Below, piece after piece: positions 1 to 6,509 of a stretch of 6,834 nucleotides of DNA. Position 1 is the first letter of the stretch, and the number at the start of each line of letters is the position of its first letter. A program made the translations under genes and the position numbers. The DNA is from Planctomycetaceae bacterium (GTDB lineage Bacteria > Planctomycetota > Planctomycetia > Isosphaerales > Isosphaeraceae), in contig JAFANO010000472.1 in assembly GCA_019232645.1 (NCBI GenBank), positions 1 through 6,834 of the forward strand. Reading direction: 5' to 3'. Under the pieces are notes generated by a model, which was given only the letters and a program-made list of their open reading frames with translations, ran no database searches and had not been told where the DNA came from.

Positions 1-1
1 G

Positions 2-346
2 CTGCGGATCGGGGTGGTCAACGCGCGGTTCGTCAAGCCGCTGGACGTGGCGACGGTGCTCAAGGCGGTCGAGGAGTGCGGGTTCGTGGTGACGGTGGAG
101 GAGGGGTGCCTGATGGGCGGGTTCGGGTCGGCGGTGCTCGAGGCGGCCAGCGACGCCGGTCTGGCGACGGGGCACGTGCGCCGGCTGGGCCTGCCCGACC
201 GCTTCGTCCTGCACGCCGAGCGGGACGAGCAGCTGGCCGAGGTCGGCCTCGACGTCGCGGGGATCACCCGGGCCGCGCTCGACCTGGCCCGGGCCGTCGG
301 CTTGCCCGCCATCCTCGCCGAGGACGGTCAGGCCTGTGCCATGTGA
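2..346 (+). CDS. dxs: 1-deoxy-D-xylulose-5-phosphate synthase, C-terminal part (5' end outside window)
   Basis: DXS condenses pyruvate and glyceraldehyde-3-phosphate, with thiamine diphosphate, into DXP, the first step of the MEP isoprenoid pathway; it is cytoplasmic. Only the last 114 residues are present, read in the frame that starts at base 2 and ends at TGA 344-346. They cover most of the transketolase C-terminal domain. The signature stretches NARFVKPLD, VTVEEGCLMGGFGSAV and RLGLPDRFVLHAERDEQL, then a GLDVAGI segment, match the usual end of DXS (compare RFVKPLD, VTVEENAIMGGAGSGV and GLPDFFIPQG in enterobacterial DXS). The tail runs about 15 residues past the last conserved helix and is not distinctive. 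nadK follows on the same strand after 362 bp, and dxs and nadK are known neighbours in many bacteria (the xseB-ispA-dxs-tlyA-nadK-recN context). The catalytic thiamine domain cannot be checked here. Confidence 0.95.
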   Translation: MRIGVVNARFVKPLDVATVLKAVEECGFVVTVEEGCLMGGFGSAVLEAASDAGLATGHVRRLGLPDRFVLHAERDEQLAEVGLDVAGITRAALDLARAVGLPAILAEDGQACAM

Positions 347-708
347 GCCCGCGAAGCGATCTCGGGGAGGTCGGGGGCCCGATGCGAGGGCGAGAGATCG
401 CGAAACACGCCCGGCAGAGGGGCGAGGGACGAGGAATCCGATGCGAGGGCGGGAGATCGCGAGACACGCCCGGCAGGGCATCGGCCATCCCTCGCCATCA
501 CCCTTGATTCGGAGGGTCGACCTCCCTACTCTCATATTGTTGAGCGGACATCTGCGCCGACACCTCACGACCTGACCGCTCTCTGGACGGGTCGTCCCGC
601 CCAAGCTCTCCGGCGACGCGTCGGCGACGGACGAGCGGCCGTCGATGACGCCCGGCCCGACGCGAAAGCCGGCGGACGGTCGATTTCACCCTCGACGGGC
701 ACGATCCC
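347..708. other. Gene-free stretch between dxs and nadK
   Basis: No convincing gene is seen; the short open frames here lack family resemblance. The left half holds the heptamer-cored direct repeat at 379-476. An 8-base inverted match (GCGATCTC at 356-363 with GAGATCGC at 394-401) lies 10 bp after the dxs stop, but its 30-base loop and the lack of a T run make it a poor terminator. The only notably AT-richer patch is 527-545, around CTCATATTG. It could hold the -10 region of a nadK promoter, with TTGATT at 504-509 upstream, but the 22-base gap to TCATAT at 532-537 is too long for an ordinary sigma-70 promoter, so no promoter is called. From 546 to 708 I see nothing beyond a 10-base palindrome CGACGCGTCG at 614-623. 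No strong Shine-Dalgarno precedes nadK. Confidence 0.6.
379..476 (+). repeat. 39-bp direct repeat flanking a GGGRCGA heptamer run
   Basis: Two copies of a 39-base unit lie at 379-417 and 438-476. They match at 37 of 39 positions, with A/G differences at 393/452 and 404/463. The 20 bases between them (418-437) read as A, then GGGGCGA, GGGACGA, then GGAAT. The same design, a 35-bp direct repeat around a run of the same heptamer, occurs inside the glycosyltransferase gene at 5220-5332. In both loci the run is followed within a few bases by TCCGAT. The unit has no open frame that continues dxs or leads into nadK. It could be a small insertion that duplicated its target, or a tandem duplication nucleated on the heptamer tract. 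Confidence 0.85.
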
Positions 709-1623
709 ATGAGCCAGCCATCCACCTTGGAGGAACTGATCCCCTGGGGCGCGCCCCCGAAGCCGCCGCTGAAGCTGGTGATCCTGGGCAACGGCACCAG
801 GAAGGAGGTCCAGGACGAGGTCAAGCAACTGGCCGATGCTGTGACGAAGCATCCCGGCCTGCGGCTGGCCGGCGTGGACCTGGCCTCGGACACCGACCTG
901 TCGGGCCTGTCGGCCGACATCGCGGTGGTCGTCGGCGGCGACGGGACCGTCCTGCACACCGCGAGGCGGATGGGGGACCATCCGATCCCGGTGCTCGGCG
1001 TGAACCTGGGCCGCCTGGGCTTCCTGGCCGACCTGGCCCCGGAGCGGTTCCTCGAGCGACTGGGCGACCTGGCGGTGCGCTGGTTCATGATCGAGAACCT
1101 GATGACGCTGTCGTGCACGCTGGCGCCCCAGAGCGGGCCGACCCGCGAGTTCCGCGGCCTCAACGACATCGTGCTCCGCTCGGCGCCGCTGTTCCACCTG
1201 CTCGAGATCGGCCTCTCGATCGACGGCGAGAGCGTGATCACCTACCGGGCCGACGGCCTGATCATCGCCACACCGGTCGGCTCGACGGCGCACAGCCTGT
1301 CGGCGGGCGGCCCGATCCTGCCGCCCAATGCGCACATGTTCGTGGTCACACCGATGTGCGCGCACACGCTGACCCAGCGCCCGCTGGTCGACAGCGCGCA
1401 CAAGGTCTTCGAGATGGTGCCGGTGGTCCCGGGGATCGCGACCGTCTTGGTCATCGACGGGCAGGTGCAGGTGCCCGTCAGCCATGGTGATCGCGTGAGC
1501 GTCCGGCGCGGGACCACGCCTTTCCCGATGGTCCGCCTGCCCGGCCACAGCTTCTACCAGACCTTGCGCGACAAGCTCGGCTGGGGCACCCTGCCACCCG
1601 GGGACCGCGGTGTCCACCCCTGA
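709..1623 (+). CDS. nadK: NAD kinase
   Basis: Phosphorylates NAD to NADP in the cytoplasm, the only de novo source of NADP(H). The 304-residue length is normal for the bacterial family. Seen in order: a short N-terminal tail (about 1-20); the Rossmann-like first domain opening with LKLVILGN (21-28); the catalytic GGDG motif at 76-79 with Asp78; NLGRLGFLADL (99-109); a LNDIVL stretch at 151-156, the family's substrate-binding Asn-acidic pair; ADGLIIATP (181-189) leading into GSTAHSLSAGGPI (191-203); and a TPMCAHTLTQRPLV stretch (214-227). The usual family wording of the last two is TPTGSTAYS and TPxCPHxL, so Thr/Tyr and Pro are replaced by Val190/His195 and Ala218. The start is ATG 709, the first start codon in this frame; it has no strong Shine-Dalgarno. 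It converges with the AsmA-like gene across 71 bp with no evident T-tailed hairpin. Co-transcription with dxs is possible but the 362-bp gap makes a separate promoter likely. Confidence 0.96.
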   Translation: MSQPSTLEELIPWGAPPKPPLKLVILGNGTRKEVQDEVKQLADAVTKHPGLRLAGVDLASDTDLSGLSADIAVVVGGDGTVLHTARRMGDHPIPVLGVNLGRLGFLADLAPERFLERLGDLAVRWFMIENLMTLSCTLAPQSGPTREFRGLNDIVLRSAPLFHLLEIGLSIDGESVITYRADGLIIATPVGSTAHSLSAGGPILPPNAHMFVVTPMCAHTLTQRPLVDSAHKVFEMVPVVPGIATVLVIDGQVQVPVSHGDRVSVRRGTTPFPMVRLPGHSFYQTLRDKLGWGTLPPGDRGVHP

Positions 1624-1694
1624 GCGCGGCCCGCCCGAGCCGCCCTGGGTGCCATACCTCCGCCAGTGGCCCCGCATGAGCCGAGCGAGACGCC

Positions 1695-4600
1695 CTAATG
1701 CCGCTCGCGGGGTCCGCGGAAGTTGTTGATGGACTTGGGGATCTCGGAGAGGGTCGGCAGGGGTTCGAGCATGAACTTGGGATAGGCGGGGGTGCCTCGG
1801 ACCCGGATCGCGAAGATCTGGCCGGTCGCCTCGCGGAGCACGCCGCTGACGATCGGCACGCGGATCCGGTCGCGGCCGAGGATCACCTTGAGCCTGATGT
1901 CGAGGTCGCCCCGGACGTCGAGCTTGCCCCGACCCAGCAGGCTGATGGCGTTGCCGGTGAGCTTGATCGGGTCGAGCAGCGACTCGCCGTTCTGGATCGC
2001 GATGGCCACGTAGGCCGTGTCGAACGCGGTCTTGGTCGTGGGCTGCTTGAGGACGTTGAACAGCCGGAGCACGACGGGCAGCTCGCCGAGGTCCCCCTGG
2101 ATGATCTCGGCCGAGCCCTGGCCCTGGAGGGTCCGCAGGTCGTTGCCCAGGCCGTTAAAGTCCAGTCGGGCGAAGACCAGGCCGCGGAAGGCCTGCCGGC
2201 CGGGGAGCGTCTTGGCGTAGCTCTGCAGGTCGGCGCCGCGGACGGCCAGGCTGGCGGCGTAGCGGGGGGTGCTGTCGAGGCTGACCTCGAACTGGCCGTC
2301 CAGCTCGCCGCCGAGCAGCTTGCCGCGGATGTCGTCGAGCCGCGCCAGGTCGTGCGCGACCTGGAACGGCGACTCGAGCTCGGTGACCTGCTGGCCCAGC
2401 AGGCTGACGCTGTCGAGCTTCAGGGCGCCGTGGATGTCGAGGTGGTCGCCGTCGAATTGGCCCCGGACGTGGTCGAGCTGCCCCTGGATGTGCTCCAGGG
2501 GGACGCCGGACTGGACCGTGTTGTCGTTGAAGACGACCAGGACGTGGTCCCAGGTGCAGGCGACGGGCTGGTTGGGGCCCGGCCAGTTCAGGCCGAGGTT
2601 CCCCTTGATCGTGCTCAGGGGCGTGCCCTCGTCGAACCGCTGGGCGAACTTCGCCATGACCGGCGGCATGATCGTGCGCAACCGGGCGTCGAGCCGGAAG
2701 TCGCGGGCCCAGACCCCGGTGACGCCGAGTTGGAACCGGCCGCTGTCCTCGACCCGGACCATCCCCGACTCGAGCTGCACCGGCGCCCCGAAGAACCGGA
2801 ACCCGACGTCGCGCATCGACACCGTGCCGTTGTCGTAGACGAACCGGCCCGTGACGTTCTCCATCGGCAGGCTGAAGGTGCCGCCGGGGTCGATCCCCGG
2901 CCGCGGCTCGCGGCTGAAATCCAGGCGGATGTTCGTGTCGGGCCGGGGGTCGATTACCAGATGATAGTGGTCGGGCTGGCCGGGCGCCAGGCGGATCGTG
3001 GCATCGACGTCGCTCGAGCCGATCGGGTTGATCGTCGACCACGTCTTCTGCCAGGCCTTCGGCAGCGCGGTACGGAGCTGGTCGTCGAACGGCAGTCGCT
3101 CGGCGTTCAGGTGCAGGTCCACCTTGAGCGGGTCGCCGGGCCCCTCGAGCCGCTCGACCCGGCCGCTGCCGGTGATGACGGCCATCCCGTTGCCGCCGCG
3201 CATGTCGGTGAAGATCCACGAGTCGGGGTGCACCTCGAGGTGGCCGGTCAGGTCCTCGACGGGGTACGGCAGGCCGGCCCACTTGATCGCGCACCGCTCG
3301 TTGAGGTCGAGGTCGGCGTCGAGCGTGATCCGGCCCTCGGGCGGGTCGCGGGGGCTCCGGGGCGGGAACCGCTCGACCCGCGCGCGGCCCCGGACCGTCC
3401 CCGACGGCTGGAACTGATCGACCACCGCGCGGATGTCGGGGGGGATGGCGTCGAGCAGCGTCTTGTCGATCGGCAGCGCCCCCCCCTCGAACTGGAGCAG
3501 GACGTGCGCCTCGGGGCCGGGGTCGTCGATCGTGCCCCAGGCGTGGAGCGGCTTGTTGCCCAGCAGCGTCCGGAGATCGACCTGGATCTGCTGCTTCTCG
3601 AAGGTCAGCCGGCCCTGGATGTGGTCGATCGGGTACGTGAAGTAGCGGTAAGACATCGCGACGTCGCGGCAATCGACCGTCCAGCCGAACCCGACCGGCC
3701 CCCCCTCCGTGGCGCGGACCACGTGCACGGCCGCGCTGATCCGCCCGCGGGGCTGGAAGTCGGTCCAGAGCTCGGCGAACTCGGGCGGGGTCCAGGTGCG
3801 CAGCCGCTGGTCGAGCTCCAGGTCGATGATGTCGAGCTGGAGGTCGATCGGCACCCGCGCGGGGTCGCCGAGCGCCAGGCTCCCCTTGGAGACGCGGACG
3901 GTCGTCGTGCCGTTGTAGCCCTCGGCGCGCTCGATGGTGACCCTGCCGTCGCGGACCGAGACGCTGGCCGACAGCTCGTTGATCGGGAAGGGGAGCTTGC
4001 GGCAGTTCCAGACGCCCGCCCGGAGCCGCGCCGAGGCCTCGTAATGGATCGTCGGGCTGGCCTGGGGGTCGTAGACGAGTTGGCCGAGCCAGAGGTCGAC
4101 CTCGCCCCGGCTCAGGCCGGCCTGGTCGCAAGCCGGCCGGACCTCGACCGGGAGCCGCCCGCGGAGCGTCTCCGAGATCGCCAGGCCGGCCATGTCCCCC
4201 CGGAGCGTGACCCGGCCGGAGGCGCGGTCGATCGTCCCGCTCAAGGCGAGCCGCTCGAAGGCGTCGCCCTTGGCCGAGCCCTCGAACCGGAGCCGACCGT
4301 CTCCGGCCGACTCGATCCGGACCATCGCGCCGCGGAGGACCGTGGCGGCGGCCCGGGCGTCCCCGTCGCAGAGCTCGACGGTCCCGTTCTGGATCAGGAT
4401 CGGGGGCGTCGCGTTGACCGTCGGGCCGGGCCACGGGTCGGCCAGCAGGCCCTGGAGGTTCCAGGTCCCGTCCTTGCGGCGGCGGAGCCGGAGCGTCGGC
4501 TGCGCGACCACCACCTCGCTGGGCACGAACTGCCGCCGGAGCATCGCGCGCGGGCTGTGCCGGATGTGCAGCCAGGGGATCTTCAGCGCCACGAAGGGCG

Positions 4601-4859
4601 AGCCGTCGATCACCTGCCGCAGGGCGACCTGCGTCAGGTTGATCTCGCCCACGAACGGCCGGACCCGGGCCTTGCTCAGCTCCAGCCGCGCCCCCGCCAG
4701 GTAGCGCGGCCCCTCGGCCTTGATCAGCCCGGCCAGCGTGGCGCTGTCGGTCACGTAGGCGTAGGCGAACCAGAGCCCCCCGGCCAGGCTCGTCAGCACC
4801 AGGACCATGCCCCAGAACATGGCCTTCCACACCCGGGCTCGGAGACGTCGGAACCGCAT
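1695..4859 (-). CDS. AsmA-like envelope protein with tandem repeats (repeating beta-groove type)
   Basis: A 1054-residue protein ending at TAG 1697-1695. The start chosen is ATG 4859-4857, because a consensus AAGGAGG lies 9 bases upstream and the protein then opens with a basic stretch (MRFRRLRARVWK) and a membrane helix at about 14-35. An in-frame start 40 codons upstream would add an Arg/Pro-rich tail and lacks these signs. After the anchor comes an AsmA-type segment with RLRRRKDGTWNLQGLL (124-139), then five degenerate modules starting at 291, 409, 532, 664 and 786, and a C-terminal AsmA-like region (about 890-1035) with GQGSAEIIQGDLGELPV (913-929) and RVRGTPAYPKF (1019-1029). Predicted character is almost all short beta strands, with the bulk outside the cytoplasmic membrane. 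AsmA/YhdP/TamB relatives are thought to carry phospholipids between inner and outer membranes; that role here is inferred from family resemblance. The glycosyltransferase gene lies 94 bp upstream on the same strand, so one transcript is likely. I cannot assign a specific family member. Confidence 0.85.
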   Translation of the reverse strand: MRFRRLRARVWKAMFWGMVLVLTSLAGGLWFAYAYVTDSATLAGLIKAEGPRYLAGARLELSKARVRPFVGEINLTQVALRQVIDGSPFVALKIPWLHIRHSPRAMLRRQFVPSEVVVAQPTLRLRRRKDGTWNLQGLLADPWPGPTVNATPPILIQNGTVELCDGDARAAATVLRGAMVRIESAGDGRLRFEGSAKGDAFERLALSGTIDRASGRVTLRGDMAGLAISETLRGRLPVEVRPACDQAGLSRGEVDLWLGQLVYDPQASPTIHYEASARLRAGVWNCRKLPFPINELSASVSVRDGRVTIERAEGYNGTTTVRVSKGSLALGDPARVPIDLQLDIIDLELDQRLRTWTPPEFAELWTDFQPRGRISAAVHVVRATEGGPVGFGWTVDCRDVAMSYRYFTYPIDHIQGRLTFEKQQIQVDLRTLLGNKPLHAWGTIDDPGPEAHVLLQFEGGALPIDKTLLDAIPPDIRAVVDQFQPSGTVRGRARVERFPPRSPRDPPEGRITLDADLDLNERCAIKWAGLPYPVEDLTGHLEVHPDSWIFTDMRGGNGMAVITGSGRVERLEGPGDPLKVDLHLNAERLPFDDQLRTALPKAWQKTWSTINPIGSSDVDATIRLAPGQPDHYHLVIDPRPDTNIRLDFSREPRPGIDPGGTFSLPMENVTGRFVYDNGTVSMRDVGFRFFGAPVQLESGMVRVEDSGRFQLGVTGVWARDFRLDARLRTIMPPVMAKFAQRFDEGTPLSTIKGNLGLNWPGPNQPVACTWDHVLVVFNDNTVQSGVPLEHIQGQLDHVRGQFDGDHLDIHGALKLDSVSLLGQQVTELESPFQVAHDLARLDDIRGKLLGGELDGQFEVSLDSTPRYAASLAVRGADLQSYAKTLPGRQAFRGLVFARLDFNGLGNDLRTLQGQGSAEIIQGDLGELPVVLRLFNVLKQPTTKTAFDTAYVAIAIQNGESLLDPIKLTGNAISLLGRGKLDVRGDLDIRLKVILGRDRIRVPIVSGVLREATGQIFAIRVRGTPAYPKFMLEPLPTLSEIPKSINNFRGPRERH

Positions 4860-4868
4860 CGGCCATGA

Positions 4869-4875
4869 CCTCCTT
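4869..4875 (-). promoter_or_regulatory. Strong Shine-Dalgarno deciding the AsmA-like start
   Basis: On the - strand the sequence reads AAGGAGG, then 9 bases, then ATG at 4859. This full anti-16S match supports the 4859 start over the longer open frame beginning at 4979. A second ATG at 4866-4864, only 2 bases after the motif, is out of frame with the protein and too close to be a good start. No comparably strong site precedes nadK or the glycosyltransferase. Confidence 0.75.
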
Positions 4876-4883
4876 CCCTGGAG

Positions 4884-4919
4884 GACGCCCGCAAGGGCAG
4901 ATCCCGGCCGGCGGGCGTC
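4884..4919 (-). promoter_or_regulatory. Perfect 9-bp inverted repeat just upstream of the AsmA-like ribosome site
   Basis: GACGCCCGC at 4884-4892 is the exact reverse complement of GCGGGCGTC at 4911-4919, with an 18-base loop. It falls in the 94-bp gap between the glycosyltransferase stop and the AsmA-like start, and its leader-side end is 8 bases from the Shine-Dalgarno. In the transcript it would form a GC-only-ended hairpin before the ribosome site. No T run follows on either strand, so it is not a standard intrinsic terminator. It may tune expression between the two genes, mark an RNA processing point, or be a chance palindrome in GC-rich DNA. Confidence 0.45.
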
Positions 4920-4953
4920 GGGGGGGCTCGGGTCGCATGGGCCGCGATCCCTG

Positions 4954-6345
4954 TCACCCGCCCTCTCCCTGCCGGTCATCTTCGACCCGTCGCCGGCCCT
5001 CCCACGCCCCGAGCACGCGGCGGAACCCGATCGCGGCGAGCCCCATCGCCGGGACGGCGGCGGGGATCCGGTAGCGCACCGAGCCGACGAAGACCATGTG
5101 GAGGGCGGAGAAATAGAGCAGCGGACCCGCCAGCAGGACCAGCGCGCGGGGGTCGCGGCGGCGGTCCCAGCCGCCGAGGGCCAGCAGCGCGAACTGCGGC
5201 AGCGTGACGGCCGCGCTGACCGCGGCGACGACCGGCGAGCGGACCGTGTCGGCGCGATCGGACTCGCCCCTCGCCCCTCGTCCCTCGTCCCTTCTTCCCG
5301 CGGCGACGACCGGCGAGCGGACCGCGTCGGCGTTGGGCCAGGGGCTCCAGAACCGCGCCAGCTTGATCGCCGCCAGCTCCAGGGCCCGGCCCGGATGCTC
5401 GCGGACGAACGCCCAGGCGCGACGGCGGAGCTCGGCGTCCTGCGCCTGCTCGTCGAGCGGCCAGATGTCGGGATCGGCCAGGAACCGCATGTCGCTGGCC
5501 CCGGTCGCGCCGGGGCGGAGGCCGTCGTAGAGGCTGGCCCCCATCCAGAGCGTTGTCGGGACGAACCGGCCGAAGACCCGCGCGTTGCGGGCCCACCAGG
5601 GCGCCATCGCGAGCGCCGCGCCGAGCACGACCAGCGCCGAGCACCGGGCCGCCGCGGCGCGTCGCCCCCGGCCGCCGGCGACGACCCAGGCCAGCAGCAG
5701 CGCCGGCACGGCCGGCGCCCACGACGGCCGGACCAGCACCGCCGCCCCCGACGCGACGCCCGTCAGCAACGCTTTGGACCGGGCCCGCCGGGGCGGAGAC
5801 GCCTCGTCGACCCCCGGCCAGAGCGCCGCCAGGCCCCAGAGGCTCGCCAGCATCAACGGGACGAAGACCGCCTCGGAGAGGATCAGCGCCGAGGACGCCA
5901 CGACGTACGGGTCGAACGCCGCCAGCGCCGCCGCCACCAGCGGCGTCGGCCACCCGCATCGCCCGGCCCGATCGGGCGCCACCCGAGCGGTCAGCCGAGA
6001 CACGAGCCAGACGCCCAGCGTCCCCAGCCCGGCCTGCACCAGCCGGACCGCGAGTGTGCGGTCGCCGAAGAGCAGCCGGCAGAGCGCCAGGAACAGGGGA
6101 TAGCCCGGAGTCCGCAGGGCGAAGTGGGGCGCGTCGCCCCACTCGAGCACCTCGTAGGGGGCGCCGTCGCGGATCGTGCCGGCCAGGAGCCAGTAGATCG
6201 TGGTATCGGGGAAGACGCACAGCGATCCCTCGCGTTGTGCAAACCACTGGACCACGTCCGCCGCCGCGATCCGGAGCCCTAGCGCCCACTCCAGCACCGT
6301 CGCCAGCCTGTCGATGACTCGGTGCCGCGTTGATGGCTCGGTCAT
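4954..6345 (-). CDS. GT39 / PMT_2-like polytopic membrane glycosyltransferase
   Basis: 463 residues with about ten hydrophobic segments (roughly 77-94, 97-117, 134-152, 153-178, 191-205, 209-224, 235-251, 376-391, 400-421, 425-445). Relatives (ArnT, RgtA-D, PMT families) move a sugar from a polyprenyl-phosphate donor to a lipid, glycan or protein on the outer face of the cytoplasmic membrane. Support: an early loop FPDTTIYWLLAGTIRDG (45-61) whose Asp47 fits the family's catalytic acid; RTPGYPLFLA (78-87); ILSEAVFVPL (155-164), with the Glu common in that loop; VRPSW (205-209); APWWARN (248-254); and the C-terminal RYRIPAAVPA (424-433). The start is ATG 6345-6343, giving a short N-terminus before a weak first hydrophobic stretch (15-33); its Shine-Dalgarno is poor, so the start is less certain than the family call. 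Residues 350-375 are an in-frame 26-residue insertion caused by a DNA repeat. Donor and acceptor are unknown; the adjacent AsmA-like gene hints at envelope work. Confidence 0.85.
   Translation of the reverse strand: MTEPSTRHRVIDRLATVLEWALGLRIAAADVVQWFAQREGSLCVFPDTTIYWLLAGTIRDGAPYEVLEWGDAPHFALRTPGYPLFLALCRLLFGDRTLAVRLVQAGLGTLGVWLVSRLTARVAPDRAGRCGWPTPLVAAALAAFDPYVVASSALILSEAVFVPLMLASLWGLAALWPGVDEASPPRRARSKALLTGVASGAAVLVRPSWAPAVPALLLAWVVAGGRGRRAAAARCSALVVLGAALAMAPWWARNARVFGRFVPTTLWMGASLYDGLRPGATGASDMRFLADPDIWPLDEQAQDAELRRRAWAFVREHPGRALELAAIKLARFWSPWPNADAVRSPVVAAGRRDEGRGARGESDRADTVRSPVVAAVSAAVTLPQFALLALGGWDRRRDPRALVLLAGPLLYFSALHMVFVGSVRYRIPAAVPAMGLAAIGFRRVLGAWEGRRRVEDDRQGEGG
5220..5332 (-). repeat. 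Intragenic 35-bp direct repeat flanking a GGGRCGA heptamer run
   Basis: Copies at 5220-5254 and 5298-5332 match at 34 of 35 positions (T5247 against C5325). The 43 bases between them (5255-5297), read on the - strand, are GAAGAA, two GGGACGA, two GGGGCGA, G, then TCCGATCG. The copy offset is 78 bp, so the glycosyltransferase frame is kept. The protein reads ADAVRSPVVAA (339-349), a 15-residue Arg/Gly/Glu-rich linker, then ADTVRSPVVAA (365-375). The insertion sits in a loop just before the hydrophobic segment at 376-391, where extra residues are likely tolerated. The design matches the intergenic repeat at 379-476. Confidence 0.9.
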
Positions 6346-6411
6346 GGTCCGCCGCGGATGTCGGTGTCCGGGAAAGGCCGTCCCTGGAAGACACTCTCGG
6401 AGGGGCGCAGG

Positions 6412-6440
6412 ATGATACGCCAAAGCCGCCCCCGAGGCAA
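6412..6440 (-). promoter_or_regulatory. Candidate sigma-70-type promoter for the glycosyltransferase / AsmA-like pair
   Basis: On the - strand TTGCCT (6440-6435) and TATCAT (6417-6412) are separated by exactly 17 bases. They match the -35 consensus at 4 of 6 and the -10 consensus at 5 of 6 positions. The site lies 66 bp upstream of the ATG at 6345 in otherwise GC-rich DNA, which would give a leader of about 60 bases. Planctomycete promoters are poorly described, so this is a pattern call only. Confidence 0.4.
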
Positions 6441-6509
6441 CCGCAACCGAGATCCCCGGAGAATGTCGAGGCTGTCGCAAGGAGACCGGGTTGTCTTGAG
6501 CTCTTGCTT

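Noticed and set aside
379..476. CRISPR array
   Set aside because: Only two imperfect repeats with a 20-bp low-complexity spacer made of heptamers, and no cas genes.
504..545. Sigma-70 promoter for nadK
   Set aside because: TTGATT to TCATAT spacing is 22 bases, too long; the AT-rich patch is noted but no promoter is called.
614..623. 10-base palindrome CGACGCGTCG
   Set aside because: Short CG-only-type palindromes are expected by chance in DNA of this composition and it has no partner site.
565..1677. 370-codon - strand open frame opposite nadK
   Set aside because: Arg/Gln/His/Ala-rich shadow without motifs; the + strand frame carries all NAD kinase signatures.
1624..1718. Terminator between convergent nadK and the AsmA-like gene
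   Set aside because: Only short stems seen (CGAGCG/CGCTCG with a 14-base loop; CGCGG/CCGCG inside the coding end) and no T run on either strand.
1698..4868. 1056-codon open frame on the + strand across the whole AsmA-like gene
   Set aside because: Antisense shadow in high-GC DNA: the peptide is low-complexity and rich in Asp, Arg, Val, Pro and Gly with no family motifs, whereas the - strand frame has a membrane anchor, a ribosome site and AsmA features.
2155..4938. 927-codon - strand open frame overlapping the AsmA-like gene in another frame
   Set aside because: Pro/Arg-rich out-of-frame shadow; its internal ATG at 4866 is only 2 bases from the Shine-Dalgarno.
4860..4979. Longer start for the AsmA-like gene at 4979
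   Set aside because: Would overlap the end of the glycosyltransferase and add 40 Arg/Pro-rich residues before the anchor; the start at 4859 has an AAGGAGG at ideal distance.
4807..6282. 491-codon + strand open frame opposite the glycosyltransferase
   Set aside because: Arg/Gln/Asp-rich low-complexity peptide without hydrophobic segments or motifs; the opposite strand has a clear GT39-like topology.
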